Shown here: positions 1 to 8,891 of the stretch, in pieces
How the letters are laid out: every line of letters begins with the position of its first letter
Position numbering within the stretch: position 1 is the stretch's first letter
Assembly: GCA_031216445.1 (NCBI GenBank)
Contig: CM062219.1
Location: 10,388,501-10,452,500 of the forward strand
Source: Lateolabrax maculatus
Taxonomy: Eukaryota; Chordata; Actinopteri; Acropomatiformes; Lateolabracidae
Direction of reading: 5' to 3'
DNA: 64,000 nt
The notes under the pieces: generated by a model
Database searches by the model: none
Seen by the model: the letters and a program-made list of their open reading frames with translations, nothing else
Told to the model about the DNA's origin: nothing
Program-made: the position numbers and the translations under genes

Positions 1-1104
1 AATCTTCCATCATGCATCACCTTGACAACGGTTGGTAGCTATCTTTTACAAAAAAGTAAAGTCAATTTTAGTAGACACTTTTAGTTCATACATGTACAGC
101 AAACGTCAGAATAAAGTATGACTACATTATAACAGCATCCCACACATGGCCTTGCACCTGTACTACTTCTTGGGCTTCAGGAAAATACTAATACCACAGT
201 AATCCAAACCAACAAAACAGCTCTTTTACGCAGTATCATGCGACCACAGTGACTTCACTGCTAAAATATGCGACTCATCAAAGCTTTTCTTTTGTAAGGT
301 CAGGTGTTTTCCTGTTCACAAGGGCATTGGAATGTCCTTACTAAGCCTTATGGAGAAAACACACAGACCATGTCCAATTTTGTTATTTTTCCTCTAAGAC
401 CAGATTCCTCACATACTGATACCTTCCAGTCATCACTGCCAAAGCCAAATTAAAATGTTTTTTTCCCATTAATAGTTCACTAATAACATTCCTTTGCATT
501 CCAAACAGAAATACCAGCTTTTCTTTCTCATCACAACCCAGCTATTTCCCAAAATCTATTCTCAAAAACTATAACAAGCCCATGCTGTTTCTGGAATTGA
601 ACTTGAAAATAAAGTTTTTTCAGATCACCCTTAGCTCAACTTTGTTTGCAGCAAAGTGATAGTTACAATTCAATATTATGACAATCTTTTTTCATTGTTA
701 AATAGATGGGGCTTGTATTCTGGAAATCTAATAAAAGCATAAGGTATAGGTTGACCCGCAATGAGTATAAGGACTACTTAACATTTTGTCAAAGCAAATA
801 GACTAAATTAGAAACCGAACAAAAGAATAGAGTAGCACAAAATGAGAAATGCACTTCACCTGGGCACTCTTTCAAATTCTGCTCTATTACAGTAAATGCT
901 CATTCATAATTTGACGAAAAGCGGACCAATCCTAAATATAGTTTAAAAAAAAGAATTTACAAGAGACCCCTAAGCTAGAGTACCACAAGAAAAACAGCAC
1001 AGACAGAGATAAATAGTCTCTCAGAACCAAAGTGGACAGACAAGTGAGAACCAGCATAAAGCAAAAATACTGCCAAGACTTCAGGACTAGCCAGGGCTGG
1101 GTAA

Positions 1105-1123
1105 CTCTCTCTCTCTCTCTCTC
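1105..1123. repeat. (CT)n microsatellite
   Basis: About nine CT units in the glis3 intron. Confidence 0.9.
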
Positions 1124-1608
1124 TTACTCTGTCTCATGAAGCTCTCATAAAGCACAGAGGGCTTTTTAGTTTGTCGCGAGGGACATTTGGGCTGAAAAGA
1201 AAGCAGCATGGCTTCTCAGTGTAGATCACTGTTACAGCCAGCTTCTGACAAGTCCTGGCAGGTACTCATGCCCTGGCTGAACAATGACAGCTGCAGTCTG
1301 TGCCAGCAGAGTCTGTCCAGTGCCCAGTTTAACTCTGAAGTCAATTCACTCTGGACTCCATTCTTCCGTGTTTCACCAGTGATATTTCTACCCTCTTCTT
1401 TTTGTTTCACCTGCTTCCTTAAATTGTAATTTTTTTTTAGCTCTTCAGTCCATTGACTGGTAAATTCCTGGAGGGATGTTACATGAGAAATAATAGTTGA
1501 ACCAAAACTACTCAAAATGGGATAAAATGCTTCAGTGTTTACAGAAAATTAAGTAAATCATATAAACCTTCAAATATTTATAATATGTGTAGTAATTGGT
1601 ACTATACC

Positions 1609-1660
1609 AAAATTAGACATTAAGTCTAATTTTGTTATCAGTTTTCATGAAACTGATAAC
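1609..1660. repeat. Two consecutive perfect inverted repeats
   Basis: AAAATTAGAC (1609-1618), five-base loop, GTCTAATTTT (1624-1633). This is followed immediately by GTTATCAGTTT (1634-1644), five-base loop TCATG, AAACTGATAAC (1650-1660). Function unknown; could be a cruciform-prone site or paired hairpins in the intron transcript. Confidence 0.85.
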
Positions 1661-3394
1661 TGGTATTATTCTGATTTACAAACTATACCAAATTATACAA
1701 AATAATTACAATTATTTCCATGTTAGGATTCATCATAAAACATTTATTTTATGCAACTTACTTTTGTTTCGTTTAATTTTTCTTTTTTAAGTTTGCAATG
1801 GAACAAAATTATTATTATAATTATTATTTTTGAAAATGCAGAATAATGACAGAAGCTGTAATGTAAAAATATATTCCAGGTACTAAACCATCATTTCCTG
1901 GTGCCAAAACCAAGTTGTTCCCTCTAAACATTTGTAAGGATGGCTCCTAAAATGTTGTCAAGCCTGAAATTTTTGTAGGCCTGCCTTCAGTGGCATTAGC
2001 AAGGCTTGAATTTCAAACTGCTCATGTGGGGACATTTAGTGGATTAGCAAGGAACTAAGGTTTCACTTTCACTGTATGCAAATGTACTGATTGATCACAG
2101 CATGAATAGTGAATACTGAAAGAATGTAGATAAAGTAAATGCAAAGCAAATTTGCCAATAACTGATGCTTACTGGTGATTATCATTATTTTACTGAACAA
2201 CATTCAGTATACTTTGAATCCAGTAAAAATAACCAAAAGTAAAAACACAATTTGATCAGTAAATGTATCTGAAATTAATTGTTGTGTCTCTGTTGAAGTG
2301 GTAGTGTAAAACATGACACCTACAGCGTACAAGATAATGATTCCAAAGAGCAAGTCATTTCTCGACTATCTGAGGAGCAATTAACGAAATGGTAATAGCA
2401 CGGAATGATATTAAAAATCATAATTAAACATGCTGACTCACAATGACTGTTGAAATGTCTTGTTTGGGTTTCTTAACAGTGCTTTTAAAACCTCATACGT
2501 TTAAATCACAGTGACAGACACAAATAGACTGGTGAGTCAAGGATATGCCAACAAACTGTTGAATCATCATTAAACATATTGTAAGATGACAGGTACAAGC
2601 CTGGGCTTGCCCTATATGTTCACTATGTAACAAGAGCTACCTCATTGTTCTGCTGCAGGCTCACACTTCATTTAACAGGCATCAGTTTATTCAGCTGCCA
2701 ATCATTTCCTAAGAAAAACTGCGTGCTACATCTTGGACAATTCTATTATTTGAAAGTAGGGCTTTCTAAATATAAAAGTACTTTTAACAGTTCTGTGAGA
2801 TTTAGAGTTTTTGCTGCATTTCCTTCGTTTAAGCACAATATTTTGCACTCTTGACAAAGTTCAAGCTTGGCCTGAAGAAAATCCACACATAATCAAAATG
2901 TCTCACTAAAGCACAGGAATGATGAGTGCTGGCTTTTCCTCTCTTTAATCAGAATTAGCCTTTACTATAATTACTGTACCACAAACACAAGTGCCACTTT
3001 GAGATCACTTCTGTTTTTGGCAATGGGTTGTGACCATGAATATTTTCTTCATTATTGAATGATTACATGGAACAGAGACCCATCCAACAATTGCAGCCCC
3101 ATGGCAACAGAGCGGGCTTCAACTAATAAGTGAGTATTTTGGTACAAAAGGTCGACTGCAGGTATGCATTCTGTTAATAATTGACTTGTTGAAAGCAGCG
3201 ACATGAAGCATGTTTGGCCAGTGATTTGTAAATTACTCATCTAAGTCTCAAGTATTTTCCCAGTGGGGGTGAGAAAAAGACAAAGGAGGAAGTTAACAGT
3301 GGTGTACAATCCATACAGAACCTTTAGCCACGCTAGTGCCATGGCTTTATGGATGTGTATTAGGTGGATTTACAGATTTTATTTGGTACAGACA

Positions 3395-3740
3395 TTTATA
3401 GTCCCCACAGGATGAATCTTATTGACTTTGGTGACCATCTGACTTTTCCTCTAGCGCCACCAACAGGTTGACATTTGTGGCTTTTGGTGAAATATCTGAA
3501 CAACTACAGGATGGAGTGCCATGAAATTTGATACAGATATCCATGGTGCCCAGACGATGCATCCTACCGACTTTGGTGATCCTCTGACTTTTCTTCTACT
3601 GCCACCAGAGAGTTGACATTTTTAGCTTTTAGTGAAATATCTCAACAGCTATTGGATGGATTGCTGTGAAATTTCCAGATGAATTGTACTTAGTTTGGCG
3701 ATCCCCTGACTTTCTATCTAATGCCACCATTAGGTTAAAA
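3395..3740 (+). repeat. Teleost dispersed repeat, about 2.5 tandem units
   Basis: The phrase 'tgacttt-c-tcta-gccacca...gttgacattt' recurs at about 3441, 3586 and 3708, giving a unit of about 145 bp (third unit shortened). Phrases such as 'gatggattgc-tgaaattt' and 'gtccccacaggatgaat' match a repeat I recognise as common in percomorph genomes. A diverged reverse-oriented copy lies at 58.3-58.7 kb. No coding capacity. Confidence 0.65.
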
Positions 3741-4740
3741 TAATTCTCATCCAATTTCTTCATAACCAACTACCTCCAACACTAATGACATTGCCATCAA
3801 ACTCAGCTGTAATTTGTGTTTGGTGCTAATTTCAAAAGGTTAGCATGGTAACACACCAAACTAAGATGGTGAACATGGTAAACATTACTCCTACTTAACA
3901 TCTGCATATTGCCATTGCCATTGTGAGCTTGTTGCACAAACACAAACATGTAGCGCAAAGCACTGTTGAGCCTCAGTACAGCTGTAGACATTTGTTTCTA
4001 TATTCTAGACTCACACTACATTTAAAATAAATACCCAAACTATGAGGTATCACGAGATTGCAACACATTTGAAAGAACTAGATCATCCATCTTGGAAAAA
4101 CAAAGGTACTAATCCATCAATAATCAGGCCCATGGATAAACGCCAACTCTTTGGCCACAAATGCAGACCTGTAGAGAGCCAGACCATGGGGCATCACCTT
4201 CCCAGAACGACGGCCAAGTTTGTCAGACGGTGGCCTGGCAAACCCCCTGCTGCTGACAGTCCCGGTAGCTACTAGAGAGCCATGGTGCCATTCCAACTCT
4301 AAAGTGCTAGGCATCCTTTGTGCCGATTTAATAACTACATAATTGAGTTAACTCCCATGTCAATTATCACAGAGCTCCACTAATTACCCCATGGCTAAAG
4401 TTAAGAGGAGAGAGAGGCCATATTTTTGATCTAAACCTTGGCCATAAACACAGAGCACATGAAGGCTTTTTCCATAAAAAGGCCTTTTTTTCTGCAGCCT
4501 ACGGCTTGAAAACCTTTCAACTTGATACTGTGGCTTTCATTGAAATACTGAGAATTGAACTCAGTGAGCTTCTAACATTCATCATGTTCCTGCTTTGACT
4601 GCATTAACTCGGCTTTCTCACAAATGAGTAAAAAAATTCCTCAGAGAGCTGTGCTATCTGTGTATTGTTAAGAGAAATAAAGTGTAAAAATAAAGTATAG
4701 ACTTCAGCTGCATGAGAACAGACATGGCTGTATGGTGTAC

Positions 4741-5884
4741 CGTGCACTTGTTGGGTTTCTCTCCTGAATGGACCCTCATGTGGATAAGAAGCTTGTATCG
4801 GGCGTTGAAGGGCTTGAAGTTGCGCGGGCAGCCCACCCAGTAGCATGTGAAATCCTCCGCCTTCCGCTGGTCCACATGTAGCTTTTCTATGTGCCTTACC
4901 AGCTCCTCCTTTTGCTCACAGACTGCACTGCAGTTCAACCACCTGCAGCAGTGGGCCCCATAGTCCTCCAGCTCTCCTTCTTCTTCCTCGAGCATTGGGA
5001 CCTGGGGTAGAAAGCTCACCCCATGCCTAGGAGGAACCACTGGAGCCTGTGCGAGTGGGTCCTGAGAGGGGTTCTTTATTTTGCAGTGACGTCTAGTGAG
5101 ATGGATGTGCTGGTGTGAATGGTAGGGTGGTGGAGGTCCCTGTGTACTAGCAGCTTCTTGGACAGTAGTCAACCGGGCTGGCTGTAACTGTCGATGTAGC
5201 AGCAGGTTGTTGGTGGTTTGGCTGCAGGTCTCTGATGTATTCTCGAGTGCCCCTCCTTCCTCTGGGAGACACTGCTGCTCCACCACCATGTTCGCCATCT
5301 GGCTCTCCAGACCCCCTCCCTCTTCGAGCATCTGCATACGGCCACACTCTGTCTGTGGGGCCAGAGCCTGCGACGAGCCTGGCATGCTGTACGGATGGGC
5401 CTGGGGGATGCAGCAGCCTCTCACACCCAGGAAGTGACCATAACCTTCAGACTGGACAGGTGAGAGTGTGGGGTGGGAAGCTGGAGAGCTGCGGGAACCA
5501 TTGATATAGGCAACAAGTGAGGTAGGTGAGGTGCGTATGATGGAGTTGAAATCAATACCCATGACATCTGATAAGGGCGACATAGAGAGCGCTCTCTTCT
5601 TTGCACGAGACTGTCTGGGGCTTCCGGCATCACCTGTAAAGAGGTACGAGGGCAGGGAGGCGGAGGTGCTGGTGCCACCAGATATTGTTGTGCCGGACAT
5701 GGCCGTGCCAGGGGAAAGACTGAGCTGCTCACCTCCCTCACTGGCCTGAGTGGAGCACTGCGGTGGACCAAGTGGAGGAAGCACACGGTAGCCATACGAC
5801 CAGTCATGTCTGCCACTAAACACTGACTGTGTTTCAAACAGACTTAGGGTAGTGGATGCCAGGGATTCTCTGGAGAGTACGGAT
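4741..5884 (-). other. glis3: glis3 large coding exon (GLI-like block through zinc finger 2)
   Basis: The acceptor is CTGTTTCAG just above 5884 and the donor is ACG followed by GTACAC just below 4741. It encodes residues 184 (shared codon) to 565 and ends in phase 0 right after the Lys-Cys-Thr that opens finger 3. The upstream frame reads straight through the preceding 87-nt intron, so an uninterrupted ORF call overstates this exon. An acidic run (483-489) lies just before finger 1. Confidence 0.9.
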
Positions 5885-7168
5885 CTGAAACAGATTGTTG
5901 TTATCCACTTTAGTATCACCTTTAAGGTTTTAATGAGCTCATCATCACATACTGTTATTGATATTGCCCACCTGGCGTCAGTGTGGGGAATCTGCACACT
6001 ATGTGGATGTGATGGAGGTTGCGGTGCTGCAGGCCCTGCAGTATACCGTTGGCCTGTGACAAGAGTCACGGGACTGCTGGTCACTGTCAGGTTAGCAGCA
6101 GCTGGCTGACCATACACTTCCATGGAAGGCCCAGACACAGAGCAACCTGCTGGACACAAGCCCAAAAAGTAAATAAACAGCATATCCATATGGGAGATAC
6201 CTTATCAAAGTATCTATGTTACAGCAAATCAACATTTATTGACCAATCTCTACTGATCAGTTTGAAGTGTTAAGTGTTAAAGTTATTACACAACTATCAA
6301 CAACAACAACTAAATGCATCACATTTAGTCTGCCTTAACTAATGTTTATACAGTAGATTGTGGAATTTCCCTTGGCAACCTTAGCAGGCCAGAGACACTT
6401 TCTGCTCTGTTAGTCACTAATGAGCTTTTCACCTCCTTCCACTTTTCCTCTCTAGAAAACTTAAGGGACCAGTTTTATGCTTGGTTAATTATCAATAAAT
6501 AAGAACAACACATCTAGCAAGAAGACAGTGAGGTTGTGAAGAGCACACTGAGAATAAGTGAAGTATGAAGATGTAAATCAGTTGTGGTTTTGGTGAAGTG
6601 GAGAAGAATACAACATCACTGTCAGACTTATCATTTTATGGGATGTGTGTCCAGATGTCTCAGTTAAAATGTAGACGGTTTGTTTTGAGCTGACGGTCAG
6701 ATCCTGTATATTGCAGTATTAAAATACTGATGAAAATTACCCATGCATTTTGCTCACACACCCTGGGTTGATTAGACATTTGTTTTTTCTACCTTTGAAG
6801 CTGTTGTTAGAGGAGCACAGTCTTGTCTGTATGGTAGTTGTCACTGTTGTGGTTGGAGGATGATGATCAGGCACTTGCTGGTGCGGGGATGCAGCTGGCA
6901 TGTTTAGATGTTTTCCATTGGTCAACACCTGTCTGCGTAGGCTCAGAGTCGGCAGGACCACATGACTTCCGCCCTGTTTCCCAGAAGCAAAGGAGTGGAT
7001 GGCCCCTCTTTTCACTTTCTCCATCCCCGAGGAGGGACTAAGATTGGCCCGTTGTGGGGAAGACACGGGTATCCTGATGGACTGGGACTGTGTGTGTCCT
7101 CTGATCATGCTCAGTGATGGGGACACACTGCAGGGAGACACCATGAGCTGACAACCCTTTCCACTCAT
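4741..7168 (-). CDS. glis3: GLIS3-type zinc-finger transcription factor, N-terminal part (3 coding exons, gene continues off the left edge)
   Basis: Nuclear C2H2 zinc-finger regulator of the GLI/GLIS/ZIC class; in vertebrates GLIS3 acts in pancreatic beta cells, thyroid and kidney and binds GLIS response elements. Exons 6793-7168, 5972-6146 and 4741-5884 join in phase into 565 residues. Visible landmarks are the SRESLASTTLSL block (188-199), the GLI-like block IIRTSPTSLVAYINGSR (299-315), YGHF (332-335, the position of the Sufu-binding motif of GLIS3), PPPY (435-438, WW/ITCH-type), finger 1 (C497, C502, H515, H520), finger 2 (C531, C536, H552, H556) and the first Cys of finger 3 (C564). The start ATG at 7168 has G at -3 and gives an MSGKGC start resembling the MNGRSC start of human long GLIS3. 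LPTLSLRRQVLTNGK (72-86) also matches the human long-isoform N-terminus as I remember it. Fingers 3-5 and the C-terminus are outside the window. Fingers 1-2 are more divergent than I expect for GLIS3, so a teleost paralogue is possible. Confidence 0.9.
5885..5971 (-). other. glis3: 87-nt in-frame glis3 intron
   Basis: On the minus strand it starts GTGGGCAATATC after CCAG and ends CTGTTTCAG. It is 87 nt long, contains no stop in the coding frame and interrupts an Arg codon in phase 2. Removing it joins TDA-R to SVLSRESLAS, which matches the human GLIS3 order (SDTR-SLISRESLAS, from memory). Retaining it would insert 29 residues rich in Ile, Lys and Thr with no counterpart in the family. Its size is typical of short teleost introns. 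Confidence 0.85.
5972..6146 (-). other. glis3: glis3 coding exon (residues 126-184)
   Basis: 175 bp. The acceptor is TGTCCAGCAG and the donor CCAG followed by GTGGGC. It begins with the last two bases of a Gly codon (phase 1), matching the 1-nt overhang of the upstream exon, and ends with two bases of an Arg codon (phase 2). The product is low-complexity, rich in Pro, Ala, Ser and Thr. It contains NLTVTSSP (145-152), close to the NLVVTSSP of human GLIS3, and the QIPHTDAR end. The acceptor is a tandem CAGCAG, so a one-residue alternative junction is possible. Confidence 0.85.
6147..6792 (-). other. glis3: glis3 intron between exon 2 and the 175-bp exon
   Basis: 646 bp bounded by AAAG-GTAGAA (donor) and TCCAGCAG (acceptor), phase 1. 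It is AT-rich with no recognisable repeat. A short CAACAACAACAA run lies near 6299-6310. Confidence 0.8.
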
Positions 7169-7253
7169 GGCTGAGGCAGATTCCTTAGAGGCTCTGAGCT
7201 CATGAGAAAGTTGGTTCAAGTAGTTGCAGTTTGTAAAAGTTGCTTTACATGGG
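6793..7253 (-). other. glis3: glis3 exon with start codon and 5' UTR end
   Basis: The donor AAAG-GTAGAA lies just below 6793. Residues 1-125 come from 7168-6793. The coding part is Ser/Pro-rich with a basic stretch (MEKVKR, 49-54) and a Thr run near 106-112. The 5' limit is less certain: TTATTTTATTAG gives a plausible acceptor at 7254-7255. The frame stays open upstream of the ATG to a TGA near 7272, so an in-frame upstream start supplied by another exon cannot be excluded. Bases 7169-7253 are treated as 5' UTR. Confidence 0.7.
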
Positions 7254-7774
7254 CTAATAAAATAATCCAGTCACCTGGGAAATTATCAAAAAACAGAAAA
7301 AAAACATGAAACACACTGTGCTCGAATACAGGACAAATCAAAATATGGAATTAAAACATCAAGTGTAATATTAAACCAGCAATGCACAATTGTTGTACTT
7401 TGAACCTAAAACCTGTAGAAAAACCACTCAACCACAAACAATTTAATTTTCCAACATGTATTTTTAGATTGTTATAAACAAGATTATTTCAGGTTTACAA
7501 ATACATAAGTATATTAACAGAGGCCACCATAAAAGCTACCACCATAAGAAAAAAAAATATTTCATTAAAATATCAGCATGATGACTGAGAGTTAACTGTT
7601 CGGTGGCATAAGCACGGTCATAAACATACAGGTACCGCATCAAAGTTACACCATAATCCACATCAACAGCTCTACTCGGTTTAACCCAGTCAGAACTGAA
7701 TCTAAAGAGCGCTCACAGGTGTATCGATGTGACCTTTGCGGTCAAGATCCTCATCGCGCCGCTCGTCGACTCAC
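7254..7774 (-). other. glis3: First intron of glis3
   Basis: 521 bp, GTGAGT donor at the 7774 side and TTATTAG acceptor at 7254-7255. AT-rich, with no repeat recognised. It depends on the inferred first exon. Confidence 0.45.
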
Positions 7775-8110
7775 CCACATTGTTACTGCCGAAAACCCCT
7801 TTCCCACAGTGAGTGATATTTCAGGATGAGTGTAATCTGCGGTGTTTCTCCGAGAGTTTGCGGTGTCTGTGGCGGGGACGTCCAGCCTCTGAGGAAATCT
7901 CTCAGTGTGAAGCGCAGCGTCCCGCCTCACTCCTCCGTTTTCCAAGACCTCCTTTTCTTACGCCGATTACCCCCTTTGCCCTTGACACGGCTTTGCGTGA
8001 ACGACGTCATCTCAAACCGAGTGGACCTCAACAGGAAATAGTTAAAGATTTTTTTTTTATCCCCCCCCCCTGCTGTTGTCCATAATGCGCGCAGGATAAG
8101 ATACAGTCCT
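7690..8110 (-). promoter_or_regulatory. CpG-rich glis3 promoter segment
   Basis: The densest CpG cluster of the window (for example ATCGCGCCGCTCGTCGAC at 7753-7770 and several CG pairs through 8030), in otherwise AT-rich DNA. A CRE-like ATGACGTC is read on the minus strand at 8003-8010. A T10 run (8049-8058) and a C10 run (8061-8070) lie upstream on the minus strand; together they read GGATAAAAAAAA and could serve as a weak TATA-like stretch. The promoter role is inferred from position upstream of the first splice donor. Confidence 0.55.
7775..8010 (-). other. glis3: Probable non-coding first exon of glis3
   Basis: CpG-rich sequence ending on the minus strand in TGG followed by GTGAGT, a perfect donor. 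An ATG sits six bases before the donor (7778-7780). Joined to the acceptor at 7254 it would make only a four-codon upstream ORF (ATG TGG CCC ATG TAA), so it is more likely a uORF than the main start. The upper limit (transcription start) is only estimated from the drop in CpG density near 8.0 kb. Expressed sequence data would fix it. Confidence 0.5.
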
Positions 8111-8222
8111 CAGGTGAGCCCGTGCGCCACCATGAGAAATATGTATCTCATGCTTAGTTGCATATTGATGTAGGAATGTAAATTTTAAAAGAATTGTGCG
8201 TAACGAAAAACTTTTGTTGTTG

Positions 8223-8244
8223 TTTTTTTTTTTTTTTTTTTTTT
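8223..8244. repeat. T22 homopolymer
   Basis: 22 consecutive T just upstream of the glis3 promoter. An A22 run follows at 8350-8371. Confidence 0.95.
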
Positions 8245-8349
8245 ACGCCTTTTCCATTTCCAATAACCTTTGTCCCACAGTTGAAAAAAATGTTGTGACC
8301 CTAGCTGTAATTTAATAAGTCACATTTAAGATGGCTTCAGGCTTTCTGT

Positions 8350-8371
8350 AAAAAAAAAAAAAAAAAAAAAA
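8350..8371. repeat. A22 homopolymer
   Basis: 22 consecutive A, 105 bp from the T22 run, so the two could pair as an inverted repeat. Confidence 0.95.
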
Positions 8372-8877
8372 TCTGTGGAGGTGAAAGAGTTTAAAATGAC
8401 AGAAGGTAACTACAGTATATTCAACATGTTGCACACAGCTGCACTGATACAGATATCCTCATAGAAGCTCAAGGCTGAAAAGGGAGTGAATGACCCTCAG
8501 TGGCCCAGCTTTATTTCAGCTGATAATATACTGGGGCAAAAATTAAAAATAAAAAAATAAATCCAAAAATATATAATCAAGCATTCTTTCATTTCTTTTT
8601 TGTATTTCTGACAGCTCCTAAAACATAACAAGTTGGTTCAAAGTACACTGTACACTTTTTTTCCCATCCTTAATTCCACTGAGCATCCTACCAATTCATA
8701 ATTTGAACCTTGCTTGTGACATTGTGTCGCATGGATGTGCTACCTGCTCTGTTCCCCACTAACACTGTCCTCCTGCTCCTGCTCCTCCTCCTCTAACCCT
8801 CCACCTCAGCTCAGACCCCATTGTTTGATACTTTTCTCCTGGCTGCTGGAGTGTTTGCTCGGTAGCTCCTGCTCCAG

Positions 8878-8891
8878 GTTGCCTTGGAAAC
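8878..8891. promoter_or_regulatory. X-box-like RFX motif upstream of glis3
   Basis: GTTGCCTTGGAAAC: left half-site GTTGCC is perfect, spacer TT, right half GGAAAC differs by one base from RGYAAC. With flanks it reads GGTTGCC-TT-GGAAACC. It lies about 0.9 kb upstream of the inferred glis3 start, beside a pyrimidine/CTC-rich tract (8766-8810). Confidence 0.45.

Larger units (their letters stand above)
1..4740 (-). other. glis3: glis3 intron following the finger-1/2 exon (incomplete)
   Basis: Begins with the GTACAC donor at 4740 and runs beyond base 1. No frame encodes fingers 3-5, so the next exon lies outside. Holds a short CT microsatellite (1105-1123), twin hairpins (1609-1660), a dispersed teleost repeat (about 3395-3740) and otherwise unique AT-rich DNA. 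Confidence 0.75.

Noticed and set aside
5207..5504. Plus-strand open frames opposite the glis3 exon
   Set aside because: Antisense shadows of the well-supported minus-strand coding exon.
7813..8085. Plus-strand frames of 71 and 90 codons in the CpG-rich segment
   Set aside because: Low-stop GC-rich promoter/5' UTR sequence; no domain, and opposite strand to glis3.
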